Notes: generated by a model not told the origin, from the letters alone. A stretch of DNA of 64,000 nucleotides from an uncultured bacterium (GCA_949300025.1 CASGCS010000020.1:1-64000), one strand, 5' to 3'. Positions 32,682 through 42,306 are shown, numbered from the stretch's first letter. Translations and numbers: made by a program.

Positions 32682-33095
32682 ATGGAACTTATAGATTTTT
32701 TAAACGGGAACGATGCCTTTGCCAAAGGGGCGGGAGTACGGCTTGTAGAGGTCAGGGAAGGCTATGCCAGAGCGCAGATGGTTGTGGGCAAGGAGCATCT
32801 CAATGCAGGGGGAGTTTGTCAGGGCGGTGCCCTGTTTACTCTGGCAGATCTTGCGGCAGCGGCTGTCATGAACAGTCATAACAGACTTACATTCAGTATA
32901 GGAAGTTCCATATCGTTTATAAAAAGTGCAGTTGAGGGAGAGTTGCTTACAGCCGAGGCGACAGAGATTTGCGACCACAGGAAACTCTCCTGTTGCGAAG
33001 TTAAAATCCGCAACGGCAATGGGGAGATTGTCTGCACCCTTTCCGGAACGGGCTACCGCAAGGACCAGCCTCTAGATTTCGCTTCTGAAGCATAG
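32682..33095 (+). CDS. PaaI-family hotdog thioesterase
   Basis: 137 residues from ATG 32682, with promoter box TAATTTTG at 32647-32654. The hotdog fold signature HLNAGGVCQGGALFTLADLA (about 44-63) contains the catalytic Asp of PaaI-like acyl-CoA thioesterases. Its last 24 bp overlap the end of the convergent comM gene. Confidence 0.85.
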   Translation: MELIDFLNGNDAFAKGAGVRLVEVREGYARAQMVVGKEHLNAGGVCQGGALFTLADLAAAAVMNSHNRLTFSIGSSISFIKSAVEGELLTAEATEICDHRKLSCCEVKIRNGNGEIVCTLSGTGYRKDQPLDFASEA

Positions 33096-34625
33096 GGCTC
33101 CTGCAATGTGTTCCGCTTCAATTTTTGCGGATTGAGACAGGTCTGCAATCGTGCGGGCTATCTTTATGATTCTCGTATATGAACGCATGGAAAGCGACTG
33201 GCGCTCCATTATCTGTTTAAGCAATTTCTCTTCCTGTCTTCCAAGAGGGCAATATCTGGCAATCAGGTTTGCCGGAAGCCTGCTGTTTGTGGTGAACTTT
33301 TCGCCGGAGTAGCGTTCGTGCTGTATCATGCGTGCCCTTTCTACCCTTTTTGCAATGTCGGCGCTCCGCTCCGACATTGCCCCGCCCTTTATTTCCTTTA
33401 CAGGAACCGGCTGCAGATTTATCTGAATGTCTATTCTGTCCAGTATGGGGCCGGAAATTTTTGACTGGTACTTCTGTATGGCCGATGAACTGCATGTGCA
33501 CCTGCCTCCGGGCGTATTGTAATATCCGCACGGGCAGGGGTTCATGGCGGCGACAAGCGTAAAGGCGCATGGATATGTAACTTTCTTTTTTACACGGCTT
33601 ATCTGCACGAACCCATCCTCCATAGGCTGGCGGAGAACCTCAATCGAGTGGCGAGGGAACTCTGTAAACTCATCGAGAAACAAAACTCCGTTGTGGGCAA
33701 GTGAAATTTCGCCGGGCATGGCATTGCTCCCGCCTCCGATTAACGACGTTGTGCTTGCAGTATGGTGAGGGGCCCTGAAAGGACGCTCTTTAAGAAGTCC
33801 GGAACCTCCTTTGAGCATTCCGGCGACAGAGTATATTTTACTTGTCGTAACGGCCTCTTCCCGGAGCATGGGCGGCAGAATGCTGCTAAGGGAGCGGGCC
33901 AGCAATGTCTTGCCGCAGCCAGGGCTGCCCGACAGCAGTATGTTGTGTCCTCCTGCCGCGGCAATCTCAAGCCCGCGTTTTGCAACGTCTTGTCCTCTGA
34001 TATAGGCAAAATCATTGTCGTAAAGCTCTTCCGTCTCATTCTTGCTTCTGTATGGCATCTTGCGGCAAAGGTGCTTTTCTGCCTGTTCCTCATTTTCGAG
34101 AATTTCAATCACCCCTTCTATATTGTCTGCCCAGAAAATGTCTATGTCGTCTATTTCAACACATTCCATGGCCGTCTGGCGTGGAAAGATGCAGGCGTTG
34201 AAACCCATCTGCCGTGCTGATGCGGCAATGGCCAGAGCCCCCTGAAAGTCGCGCAGAGAACCGTCCAGCGCAAGTTCTCCCATAATAATGTAGCCTGAAA
34301 GTTTCCGCTCTATATAGAGTTCGGTCTGCCCCTCCTGCTTTACAATCTGCCCTGAAGCATACAGCAGCCCGACAGCTATTGCAAGGTCAAAGGCCGAGCC
34401 CTCTTTCTTTATGTTGGCCGGAGCCATATTTACAAGAATCCTTTTGCCGGGTATCTTGAATCCGTAATGGCCCAGCGCACCTGAAATACGCTGCAGACTC
34501 TCCTTTACGGCAATATCCGGTAGCCCGACAAGATTGAAAGAGACCCCGGGGGTAATATCTACCTCTACCGTAACGGTAATGGCTTCTATTCCGTTACAAC
34601 TTGCACAATAGACCCTGCAGAACAT
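33072..34625 (-). CDS. comM: ComM/YifB-family Mg-chelatase-like AAA+ ATPase
   Basis: 517 residues. N-terminal ChlI-like domain with GIEAITVTVEVDITPGVSFN and LVGLPDIAVKES; Walker A GSPGCGKTLLARSLSSILPP (about 230-249), Walker B NGVLFLDEFTEFPR, sensor region and C-terminal Mg_chelatase_C with SARSYTRIIKIARTIADLS-like segment. In transformable bacteria the ComM helicase drives branch migration of integrated ssDNA. Full length for the family. Confidence 0.93.
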   Translation of the reverse strand: MFCRVYCASCNGIEAITVTVEVDITPGVSFNLVGLPDIAVKESLQRISGALGHYGFKIPGKRILVNMAPANIKKEGSAFDLAIAVGLLYASGQIVKQEGQTELYIERKLSGYIIMGELALDGSLRDFQGALAIAASARQMGFNACIFPRQTAMECVEIDDIDIFWADNIEGVIEILENEEQAEKHLCRKMPYRSKNETEELYDNDFAYIRGQDVAKRGLEIAAAGGHNILLSGSPGCGKTLLARSLSSILPPMLREEAVTTSKIYSVAGMLKGGSGLLKERPFRAPHHTASTTSLIGGGSNAMPGEISLAHNGVLFLDEFTEFPRHSIEVLRQPMEDGFVQISRVKKKVTYPCAFTLVAAMNPCPCGYYNTPGGRCTCSSSAIQKYQSKISGPILDRIDIQINLQPVPVKEIKGGAMSERSADIAKRVERARMIQHERYSGEKFTTNSRLPANLIARYCPLGRQEEKLLKQIMERQSLSMRSYTRIIKIARTIADLSQSAKIEAEHIAGALCFRSEI

Positions 34626-34704
34626 AAGCTTGATTTTTTGCGTAAAGTAACGGCTTAAAAATCAAACTTTCCAGAGTGAAAATATAAAATACCGAATTTT
34701 AAAA

Positions 34705-35217
34705 TTATTCAACGGCGTGAATGATGGATTTTGGCCATTCTCCAACTTCCATCTCCTTTACAGTGCCGCTTTCTATCTTGAATCTGAGTGCAGTGCGCAG
34801 CGTGTGCATTCCCATGACTCCTGCTGCCCCAGGATTTATTACAAGCATGTTGAACTTCTTGTCGTTCATTACCCTCAGTACATGTGAGTGGCCGCAGACG
34901 AAAATGTCGGGCTGCAGAGCATATATCAGTTGGAGTGCCTTGTAGTCGTACCTGAAGGGATACCCTCCGATATGCATCATGAGAATTTTCATTCCTTCAA
35001 GCGTGAAGGATTGGGTGTATGGCTGGCAACGGCGGATTGTCTGGTCGTCGCAATTTCCGTACACTCCAACCAGAGGCTTGAATGCGGCAATCGAATCCAT
35101 GGTCTGCACGTTTCCGAAATCACCGGCATGCCATATCTGGTCTACCGGCTGCAGAAACTCCTTTACACGGTCGTCGAAAATGCCGTGAGTGTCGGAAATC
35201 AACCCTATGTAAGCCAC
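34705..35217 (-). CDS. YfcE/MJ0936-type metallophosphoesterase
   Basis: 170 residues with all motifs of this calcineurin-like group: LISDTHG (about 5-11), WHAGDFGNV, GVYGNCDD, HIGGYP, and CGHSHVLRV. Family members are small phosphodiesterases with uncertain natural substrates. 4 bp downstream of the acyltransferase gene, so probably cotranscribed. Confidence 0.9.
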   Translation of the reverse strand: MAYIGLISDTHGIFDDRVKEFLQPVDQIWHAGDFGNVQTMDSIAAFKPLVGVYGNCDDQTIRRCQPYTQSFTLEGMKILMMHIGGYPFRYDYKALQLIYALQPDIFVCGHSHVLRVMNDKKFNMLVINPGAAGVMGMHTLRTALRFKIESGTVKEMEVGEWPKSIIHAVE

Positions 35218-35221
35218 TTTG

Positions 35222-36439
35222 TTACAGTTTTATCACGATTTTCTTCCTGTAGAGCCACATGGCCATGAGGGTGAATATGGCTACATATATCAGGGCGTAA
35301 ATGAGCGAAGAGAACTTGTTGCTTTCGCCGACAATGCCTACGCAGATGTTCTGGTAGAACCAGCTCGATGCGTTCCACACCTTTTCGTGCACCTCTCCGT
35401 TCTGGACCACATCCGTTGTCCATCTTATGATTCTTCCGAATACCTTGGCAAAGACTCCCGCCATTACGAAAGCAAAGAGCGGGTTCATGCCGAGCGCCTT
35501 GAAGGGGGTGAAGAATCTCTCTTTTCCCTTTATGTCTATGAAGTATATGAAGAAAGCCAGCATCATTATGCACCATCCTCCTGCATACAGTACATATGAA
35601 CCTGTCCACAGGGCCTTGATTATGGGGTACCAGATGCTGAGTACAAGGCCGCCTGCAAGCGAGAGCATGCCTGTGGTGTAGAGGAATGAGACAGTCTCTA
35701 TCTTGCTTTGGCTCGTGCGGATTCTGTTTCCTATAAGGAATCCGAACAGAACGGTGCAAGCTCCGGAAAGCGTTCCGAGCAGCCCTTCAGGGTCGAACGC
35801 TATTCCATATCCGTGGTATACGTGGCTCTCTCCCACAAGTGCAATGTCAATGGCTCCTGAACCCTGACCTGCAAGCGAGAGGGCACCTTTGGCCCCGTTT
35901 GCAAATTCAGCGGAACTGTCGCCGATAAGTAAAAGGATTACCCAGTGCAACGCCATGAGCAGGGCCATGGCCGGAACAATCCGCCTGGGTCTCTGGAGCC
36001 AGAGCGCGACAAGGCCTCCGACTATATAGCACATGGCAATTCTCTGGAGCACTCCGAATATTCTTATGTTGCCAAGATAGTTGATATAGTTTTCTCCGAA
36101 CGAGAGCTGCGGGTCGGGTGATGTGGGGTAAAAGGGGAAGGCGTTCAGGCCAAGGCCCACCAGAAATATGAGCACTCCTCTCTTGAGCAGTTTCTTTACG
36201 CTCGCCTTGCTCAGCGATTCGTTGTATTTTGCAAAGGAAAAGGCCATTGCCGCTCCTACAACAAAGAGAAAAAATGGGAAGACCAGATCCGTTGGAGTGC
36301 ATCCCGCCCATTTTGCGTGGGCCAGGGGAGGAAAGATGTGCGACCATGAGCCGGGGTTGTTTACCAGTATCATTCCTGCTACAGTCATGCCCCTGAGTAC
36401 GTCCAGTGCGACATACCTTGTAGTTTTAATTTCTGCCAT
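35222..36439 (-). CDS. DUF5009/HGSNAT-like membrane acyltransferase
   Basis: 405 residues from ATG 36439. N-terminal RYVALDVLRGMTVAGMILVN (about 7-26) and PLAHAKWAGCTPTDLVFPFF match the heparan-alpha-glucosaminide N-acetyltransferase-like family, with about ten membrane segments. These proteins are proposed to pass acetyl groups across the membrane to sugars; the substrate here is unknown. Confidence 0.85.
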   Translation of the reverse strand: MAEIKTTRYVALDVLRGMTVAGMILVNNPGSWSHIFPPLAHAKWAGCTPTDLVFPFFLFVVGAAMAFSFAKYNESLSKASVKKLLKRGVLIFLVGLGLNAFPFYPTSPDPQLSFGENYINYLGNIRIFGVLQRIAMCYIVGGLVALWLQRPRRIVPAMALLMALHWVILLLIGDSSAEFANGAKGALSLAGQGSGAIDIALVGESHVYHGYGIAFDPEGLLGTLSGACTVLFGFLIGNRIRTSQSKIETVSFLYTTGMLSLAGGLVLSIWYPIIKALWTGSYVLYAGGWCIMMLAFFIYFIDIKGKERFFTPFKALGMNPLFAFVMAGVFAKVFGRIIRWTTDVVQNGEVHEKVWNASSWFYQNICVGIVGESNKFSSLIYALIYVAIFTLMAMWLYRKKIVIKL

Positions 36440-36530
36440 AATGTTTGCGTTAGTCTGTTGTACAGAGTGCAAAAGTAATAAATTTCGGAGGGAGGTGTGA
36501 TAAAAATCCTAACTTTGCGGCAAATTGGAT

Positions 36531-37253
36531 ATGGAACTTTTTTATACATCAAATGTAAGCGGCAGCAGGGCGGTTCTGGACAGTGAGGAGAGTACTCACT
36601 GTATTAGAGTGTTGCGCCACAGAGAGGGTGACATGATTTCTGTAATTGACGGGAGGGGTTCTCTTCTTGACTGCAGGATAGAGAAATGCGACAGACAGGA
36701 GACCATTCTGGAAGTTACGGGCAGAAAAGAGAATTTCGGCGGGCATGACTACAATCTGGAGATGGCTGTCGCCCCTACCAAGAACATGGAGCGTTATGAG
36801 TGGTTTATGGAGAAGGCCACGGAAATAGGGGTGGATTCCATAGTGCCGGTGATATGCGACCGCTCGGAGCGGAGAGCGGTCAAGGAGGAGCGGGGATGGC
36901 GCCTGCTTCTTTCGGCAGTCAAGCAATCCCTGAAAGGGCGCGTGCCAAGACTGTCGGGGTGCACTCCTGTGCTGGACTATATAAATTCGTGCGACAGCGG
37001 GCGCCTCAGACTTATAGCCTGCTGCATGGATGTGGCCGGAGCGGAAAAATATTCGGTTGCACAGGCCGTGGAGTCGTCTGGTGGGAAAAGGGCAATCTCA
37101 ATTCTAATCGGTCCCGAGGGAGATTTCTCTCCGCAAGAGATGGAAGCGGCTATTTCTCACGGTTTTCTGCCGATACATCTGGGCAAATCCCGCTTGAGAA
37201 CGGAGACTGCCGCAGTCGTGGCCTGTTGCAGCGTATACAATCTGCTTGGCTGA
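36531..37253 (+). CDS. rsmE: 16S rRNA m3U1498 methyltransferase RsmE
   Basis: 240 residues. Start ATG 36531, 13 bp after the promoter box TAACTTTG (36510-36517). N-terminal PUA-like domain with HCIRVLRHREGD, then a SPOUT domain: AVAPTKNMERYEWFMEKATEIGVDSI, ILIGPEGDFSPQEMEAA and LGKSRLRTETAAVVA at the knot. Convergent and adjacent to the Sua5-like gene with no gap. Confidence 0.93.
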   Translation: MELFYTSNVSGSRAVLDSEESTHCIRVLRHREGDMISVIDGRGSLLDCRIEKCDRQETILEVTGRKENFGGHDYNLEMAVAPTKNMERYEWFMEKATEIGVDSIVPVICDRSERRAVKEERGWRLLLSAVKQSLKGRVPRLSGCTPVLDYINSCDSGRLRLIACCMDVAGAEKYSVAQAVESSGGKRAISILIGPEGDFSPQEMEAAISHGFLPIHLGKSRLRTETAAVVACCSVYNLLG

Positions 37254-37829
37254 CTATTTGCGGATAATCTCAATCTCTCCGCCAAGCCCCACTTTCAATA
37301 TCTGTGACGCCTTGTGGGTGGATTTCCCTTCAAGTGCAGGGTCTGCGACAAAATCTGCCGCATTCAGGATCTCTTCCGCTATTTCTCCGTAGTTTTGCGG
37401 AGCAGGTGCGCCTGAAACATTGGCGGAAGTGGATACAATAGGCTTTTTAAAGGCGCGTATGAGCCTTATGCAGAAATCGTTCATGGGAATGCGTATCCCG
37501 ACGCTGCCATCTTCTGCAACCACATTTTCAGCCAGTCCTGCAGCATTGGGATATATTATTGTCATGGGCTTGTCGTTCAACTCTATAAGCTGGTATGCAA
37601 TTTCCGGAATCTGTTGGACGTAGCGGTTTATCATGTCGGTGTCGGATGCCAGGACAATAAGGCTCTTGCTGTCGGAACGTCTCTTTATTTCAAATACCTT
37701 TTCAACAGCCTTGGGGTTTGTGGCATCGCAGCCTATTCCCCAGATTGTATCTGTAGGGTAAATTATTATTCCGCCTTTTTTCAGTACTTCTACTGCTTCA
37801 CTGATTTGTTTCTCCATATTATGTTGCAT
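37254..37829 (-). CDS. Sua5/YciO/YrdC-family L-threonylcarbamoyladenylate synthase
   Basis: 191 residues; ATG 37817 four codons in is equally likely because 37829 lies inside the preceding gene. IIIYPTDTIWGIGCDATNPKAVE and IKRRSDSKSLIVL are the YrdC signatures binding ATP and threonine, and KPIVSTSANVSG is the closing block. It makes the intermediate for t6A37, matching tsaE in the same region. YrdC-size, without the Sua5 extension. Confidence 0.9.
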   Translation of the reverse strand: MQHNMEKQISEAVEVLKKGGIIIYPTDTIWGIGCDATNPKAVEKVFEIKRRSDSKSLIVLASDTDMINRYVQQIPEIAYQLIELNDKPMTIIYPNAAGLAENVVAEDGSVGIRIPMNDFCIRLIRAFKKPIVSTSANVSGAPAPQNYGEIAEEILNAADFVADPALEGKSTHKASQILKVGLGGEIEIIRK

Positions 37830-38898
37830 TGTTGTAATCTATTTCTGCTATAACCGGATAGTGGTCTGAAAGGCCTGTGCGCGGCGTGGTGTGGCTTATT
37901 CCGTGAAACTGCTTGGGAAACAGGATGTAATCTATTCTCAGCAGCGGCCACGCAGGAGCGAATGTGGCGGCAAAGCCCTTGCCTGCCTCACGGAACGAAT
38001 CCTTTCTGCCGTGCGCAAGTTTGTGGTAAGTATATGATATGGGGGTATCATTGAAATCTCCGCATATAATTACCGGATGCCGGCTTGATTCTATGTTTTC
38101 AAGGATGGTGTTTACCTGGTCGGACCGCTTTATGGTGGTTCCCTTCATTTTTTCGTGCATCTCGATAAGCTGCTGCGAGCCTGCCCATTTCTTTATTATC
38201 GAGGTAAACGATATGTTGTAGGACTCCAGGTGGTTGTTGTATATCCTTATAGTGTCGTCCCCTATTTTCAGGTCTGCGAATATGGAAAGATTCGTACTTG
38301 ACGGGAATGTGATGCTGCCGCTTTTTACAATGGGGCAGCGGCTTAAAATCATGTTTCCGAAAAGGTGGCTGTCTCTAGTTTTGAACAGCCTGTAATATCG
38401 GTAGGGGTATTCCGCGGCGAGAAATGAGTCGCATTCCAGGTAGTCTGCAACGTAAAACTCCTGAAAACACACTATTGCCGGATTCTCCTCTTTCAGGTGC
38501 CCGGCGATTTGCCGGCAGCACTCCTCCCTTGTCTGCCCGTTTTGCGACGAGGCGAACATGCCGACATTGTAACTCTCTATTTTCAACCCCTTCTCAGTTT
38601 CATTCTGCCGCTCTCCGTTCCCTATCTTGAAGAAGGATTCTGCAAAAAGCAGCGCCGGAAGGAGCGTTATGAGAGGAATCCATGCAGAACGGCTCCCCTT
38701 TACCAGTGCAACTGTCAGCAGAGAGAGATTTATGAAGGCTATGGGGATAAAGAAAAGCCCGAAAAACATGGGAAGGGCAAAGAGCGAGGGATTTATGTAA
38801 ACCGATACGTACGAAAGGAGCATTGCACAGGATGTCAGAATCAGCAGCATCCTGAATGTTATCGAGAAAAACCGGGGTGTTCTCCTTGATGACTTCAT
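37819..38898 (-). CDS. membrane-anchored endonuclease/exonuclease/phosphatase-family protein
   Basis: 359 residues. Three N-terminal hydrophobic segments (about 13-82) are followed by an EEP domain: IESYNVGMFA, IVCFQEFYVADYLE, IYNNHLES, VIICGDFNDTPISYTY and TGLSDHYPVIAEIDY, giving the metal and catalytic residues. Such proteins hydrolyse phosphodiesters; the substrate is unknown. Between the rhomboid and Sua5-like genes in one minus-strand run. Confidence 0.88.
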   Translation of the reverse strand: MKSSRRTPRFFSITFRMLLILTSCAMLLSYVSVYINPSLFALPMFFGLFFIPIAFINLSLLTVALVKGSRSAWIPLITLLPALLFAESFFKIGNGERQNETEKGLKIESYNVGMFASSQNGQTREECCRQIAGHLKEENPAIVCFQEFYVADYLECDSFLAAEYPYRYYRLFKTRDSHLFGNMILSRCPIVKSGSITFPSSTNLSIFADLKIGDDTIRIYNNHLESYNISFTSIIKKWAGSQQLIEMHEKMKGTTIKRSDQVNTILENIESSRHPVIICGDFNDTPISYTYHKLAHGRKDSFREAGKGFAATFAPAWPLLRIDYILFPKQFHGISHTTPRTGLSDHYPVIAEIDYNNAT

Positions 38899-38904
38899 TG
38901 CTCT

Positions 38905-39561
38905 CTAATAATACATGCGGTTGTGCTTTTTCCAGTAGATAATCAGGAAGAAGCCGAATATCATACCTCCCAGGTGGGCGAAATGGGCCACTCCGCTGTT
39001 TCTGCCGGTAAGACCGAGCAGAAGTTCTATCGCTCCGAATATCAGCACGAAATATTTGGCTTTCATCATTACCGGAGGAAAGACAAGGCCCATGACATTG
39101 TTAGGGAAGAGCATTCCGTAGGCGAGCAGAAGCCCGTAGATGGCTCCCGACGCACCGACTGTCGGGGTGCTGTACAGTATTCTCAAATGTTCGTATGCAA
39201 CCATATTGCCTGCCGTAACGGCACTTTCCAGCCCTTGTGCCTGAAGGTAAAGCACTCCGCTGTGCAGGAGCGCGGCTCCTATTCCTGTTACGAGGTAGTA
39301 GAGCAGAAACTTCTTGCCTCCCCATACATTTTCCAGTACGGCACCGAACATGTACAAGGTATACATGTTAAAGAGGATATGTACGAAATTGCCGTGCATG
39401 AACATGTGTGTAACCAGCTGGTATGGCTTGAACAGCGGCGACTTGAAGTAGAAGAGCGAGAGCTTTTCGTACATGAAGTTGCCTATGGCCAGCGTTGCCA
39501 CAAACATGATTATGTTTATGATTATAATATTTTTAACTACAGGGGGTATTCTGTTGAACAT
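38905..39561 (-). CDS. rhomboid-family intramembrane serine protease
   Basis: 218 residues with six membrane helices. HMFMHGNFVHILFNMYTLYM (about 51-70), catalytic Ser in GASGAIYGLLLAYG (about 136-149), and the second catalytic His in HFAHLGGMIFGF (about 190-201). It lies 12 bp downstream of mutL and 6 bp upstream of the EEP gene. Confidence 0.92.
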   Translation of the reverse strand: MFNRIPPVVKNIIIINIIMFVATLAIGNFMYEKLSLFYFKSPLFKPYQLVTHMFMHGNFVHILFNMYTLYMFGAVLENVWGGKKFLLYYLVTGIGAALLHSGVLYLQAQGLESAVTAGNMVAYEHLRILYSTPTVGASGAIYGLLLAYGMLFPNNVMGLVFPPVMMKAKYFVLIFGAIELLLGLTGRNSGVAHFAHLGGMIFGFFLIIYWKKHNRMYY

Positions 39562-39573
39562 ATCTTCTCTCTT

Positions 39574-41361
39574 TTAATTCTTAAGCATTGCCGACAGTTC
39601 TTCCACCGTGATTGTCTTCATTATCGGAAGCCCTGAGGGAGAGTATGAACTCTCTTTGCAGGCAAAGATACTCTCTACAATCGATACGGCTTCGTCGTGA
39701 GTCATGCTTTTCTTGTTTGATTTTATATTCTTTACCATGCCGAGGGCGATTCTTTCTCTGTAATCTGCAAGAGAGCGCTCTTGAGTGTCGTGGGTCTCGA
39801 ACCCGGCAATCATTGTTTCAACGCTTTCGGCTACATCTATCTGCTCGTTTGCAAAGGCAGCCGGAATACCGGAAACAATTACGCAGTTCTTGCCGAACGG
39901 CCTTATGTCGAACCCCAGTTCTCTGATTTTCTCCTGTACCTGGGTGAAAATGGCGAATGACGCGCTGTCCAGTTCAACTGTCTGCGGAAAGAGATTCTCC
40001 TGAATTGCAGGCCTGGCACCGCGAAGGGCATTGAGATACCTTTCGTACAGAATTCTCTCCTTGGCGCGCATTGCATCTATGAGCATCACTCCTGATTTTG
40101 CGGATGTAAGCAGATAGCGGCCCTGAATCTGCATGATTTCTCTCCGCTCTGTTTCGTGCCCCTCTTCGAAAAGCAGTTTTCCCTCGCCGGTCAGGTCATA
40201 TCCGTTCCGCCTCCCCTCTTCCCTGGGCTGTGCATGCATGCCGCTGCTGTCAAGATCCCTGAAAGGGTTGAACAGAGGGTCGAAATTTATCTTCGGCTGC
40301 CTTATGTTTGTGCGCTCAAGCGGAGTGGCCGGAATTTCCGGCGCCCCTTCCATGTCGAAATCTATTGCAGGGGCCAGCGCGTTGCCTCCAATCGCTTCCT
40401 TTACAGTTGCCATAAGAATCTCGAAGATTACCGAATCGTCTTCGAATTTTATCTCTGTCTTGGTCGGATGGATGTTCACGTCCATGTTGGAGGGTTCTAT
40501 CTCCAGGAATATGAAGTACGATGGAGTGTAACCTTGCGGGATGAGGTTGGCGTAAGCCTTGATGACCGATTTGTGAAGCATAGGGCTTTTGAAAAACCGT
40601 CCGTTTACAAAAAAATACTGGTTGTTCTGAACCTTCTTTGCGAGTTCTGGCCTCCCTACAAACCCCGATATACTTACAATGTTGGTCTCTGCGTTTATAC
40701 CTATCAGGTCTTTTGCAATACTCTTGCCCTCAATCTGCAGCAGCCTCTGCTTTACGTTGGAGGCCGCACCCAGGTGGAATATCTGCCTGGAGTTGTGTAT
40801 GAATTTGAATTCCAGGCCTGGCTTTGGAATGGCAATCCTCGTAAACTCGGCAAGAATCTGCCTGTATTCCACATTGTCTGATTTGAGGAATTTCCTTCTT
40901 GCCGGCAGGTTGTAGAATATGTTCCTGACAGCGAAGTTGGAGCCTTGCGGAGCGCTTATGCTCTCCTTTGATTTTATTTCATTTTCAGCAATGTGTATCT
41001 CTATGCCGGTCTGTTTTCCGGCCTTTCTGGTCTTGAGCGTGACATCGGCGCACGATGCTATGGAAGCAAGTGCCTCGCCTCTGAATCCGTATGTGGTGAT
41101 GCCGTATATGTCTTCCGCCTTTTCAATCTTGGAGGTCGCGTGTCTTTCAAAGCAGAGCACCGCCTCATCTTCATCCATCCCGCATCCGTTGTCTATGACC
41201 TGAACAAGTGTGCGCCCGCTGTCGTTTACAACAAGGGTTATCTGAGATGCTCCGGCATCGACGGCATTCTCCATCAGTTCCTTTACAACAGACGAAGGGC
41301 GCTGTATGACCTCGCCTGCCGCTATCAGGTTGGCGATATTTGCGGGAAGTACTTTAATCAT
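39574..41361 (-). CDS. mutL: DNA mismatch repair protein MutL
   Basis: 595 residues. GHKL ATPase motifs: ELMENAVDAGASQITL (N-box), VIDNGCGMDEDEAV, TYGFRGEALASIASC and the GTxV-type lid. The transducer follows, and a C-terminal dimerisation domain from about 410. At the place of the endonuclease DQHA-x2-E motif it reads DAMRAKERILYE, so Gln and His are missing. Starts 1 bp inside the upstream small gene (overlap at 41361). Confidence 0.95.
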   Translation of the reverse strand: MIKVLPANIANLIAAGEVIQRPSSVVKELMENAVDAGASQITLVVNDSGRTLVQVIDNGCGMDEDEAVLCFERHATSKIEKAEDIYGITTYGFRGEALASIASCADVTLKTRKAGKQTGIEIHIAENEIKSKESISAPQGSNFAVRNIFYNLPARRKFLKSDNVEYRQILAEFTRIAIPKPGLEFKFIHNSRQIFHLGAASNVKQRLLQIEGKSIAKDLIGINAETNIVSISGFVGRPELAKKVQNNQYFFVNGRFFKSPMLHKSVIKAYANLIPQGYTPSYFIFLEIEPSNMDVNIHPTKTEIKFEDDSVIFEILMATVKEAIGGNALAPAIDFDMEGAPEIPATPLERTNIRQPKINFDPLFNPFRDLDSSGMHAQPREEGRRNGYDLTGEGKLLFEEGHETERREIMQIQGRYLLTSAKSGVMLIDAMRAKERILYERYLNALRGARPAIQENLFPQTVELDSASFAIFTQVQEKIRELGFDIRPFGKNCVIVSGIPAAFANEQIDVAESVETMIAGFETHDTQERSLADYRERIALGMVKNIKSNKKSMTHDEAVSIVESIFACKESSYSPSGLPIMKTITVEELSAMLKN

Positions 41362-41654
41362 CAGTTGAAAAACAGTGATATGCCGTCTGTGAAATAGATA
41401 AGCGCTATAACAATGATGATTATGGCGACTATTGATATGAACCTTGTGAGCCTGCTTGCACCGCGGCTTCTTCTGGATTCATACCGGATGTTCTTAAACC
41501 CTTTCCTGATGGTCTCACCGGGGACATACTCGCCCCTTGCTCGCTTCTCTGCGTTTTCAATCTTCTCCTTTATGGCCTCCTTGCGCTCGTCGTAGTAGAT
41601 GGGCTGGTAGTTGAAAACCCTGTGGGCCGGAGTCTTGAAGAAAAAAAATCCCAT
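41361..41654 (-). CDS. small single-pass membrane protein
   Basis: 97 residues, basic and charged in the first 65 (YYDERKEAIKEKIENAEKRARG) with one C-terminal transmembrane helix (about 70-95, SIVAIIIIVIALIYF). It is directly upstream of mutL with a 1-bp overlap, a conserved arrangement in Bacteroidales where it is annotated only as hypothetical. Confidence 0.75.
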   Translation of the reverse strand: MGFFFFKTPAHRVFNYQPIYYDERKEAIKEKIENAEKRARGEYVPGETIRKGFKNIRYESRRSRGASRLTRFISIVAIIIIVIALIYFTDGISLFFN

Positions 41655-41698
41655 TGCTGTAAAATTTATATCAATTTACAAAGATAGCGCAAAAATTG

Positions 41699-41706
41699 TA
41701 CCTTTG
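41699..41706 (+). promoter_or_regulatory. ispF promoter -7 box
   Basis: TACCTTTG, 21 bp before ATG 41728. Confidence 0.55.
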
Positions 41707-41727
41707 CAATGAGTTAGAGACAGCGTT

Positions 41728-42207
41728 ATGGAGTTAAGAACAGGAAACGGTTACGATGTGCATCTTCTGGCAGACGGTCTTCCTTTTTTTCTCGGAGGAA
41801 TAAGAATCGAGCATACAAAGGGCTGTGTGGCCCATTCAGACGGAGACACTCTTATTCATGCCCTGTGCGATGCCCTGCTCGGAGCTCTTGCGCTCGGAGA
41901 TATTGGCAAACATTTTCCAGACACTTCCGATGAATTCAAGGGAATCGACAGCAAAATTCTTCTGAAAAGGAGTTATTCTCTGGTAAAACAGGAGGGATAC
42001 AGGCTGGTAAATGCAGATTGTACGATTTTATTGCAAAAACCCAAAATTGCCCCCCATATAAATTCTATGAGAAGTATTCTGTCTGATATTCTGGAAGTTA
42101 CGCCAGACAGAATTTCCGTAAAAGCTACGACAACAGAGGGCGCGGGCTTTATAGGAAGAGAAGAAGCCATTGCAGTTTATGCAACAGTTTTGGTAGAAAA
42201 AAAATAA
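41728..42207 (+). CDS. ispF: 2-C-methyl-D-erythritol 2,4-cyclodiphosphate synthase
   Basis: 159 residues, standard length. GNGYDVHLL (metal-binding Asp and His), GGIRIEHTKGCVAHSDGDTLIHALCDALLGALALGDIG-type core and TTTEGAGFIGREEAIAVYA at the end. Enzyme of the non-mevalonate isoprenoid pathway. Followed by two tRNA genes. Confidence 0.95.
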   Translation: MELRTGNGYDVHLLADGLPFFLGGIRIEHTKGCVAHSDGDTLIHALCDALLGALALGDIGKHFPDTSDEFKGIDSKILLKRSYSLVKQEGYRLVNADCTILLQKPKIAPHINSMRSILSDILEVTPDRISVKATTTEGAGFIGREEAIAVYATVLVEKK

Positions 42208-42212
42208 ATTTA

Positions 42213-42220
42213 TACCTTTG
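42213..42220 (+). promoter_or_regulatory. promoter -7 box of the tRNA pair
   Basis: TACCTTTG ends 15 bp before tRNA-Gln, matching the tRNA promoters of this phylum. Confidence 0.55.
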
Positions 42221-42235
42221 TCCCCGCAAAAGTTC

Positions 42236-42306
42236 TGAGATATGGTGTAATGGTAGCACAAGAGATTCTGGCTCTCTTGGTTCGGGTTCGAGTCCTGATA
42301 TCTCAA
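42236..42306 (+). tRNA. tRNA-Gln(CTG)
   Basis: 71 nt. Acceptor TGAGATA pairs with TATCTCA; anticodon loop TTCTGGC gives CTG; T-loop GTTCGAGTC. CCA not encoded. Confidence 0.88.

Noticed and set aside
38923..39636. Plus-strand open frame of 237 codons
   Set aside because: Antisense to the rhomboid and mutL genes, which are well supported.
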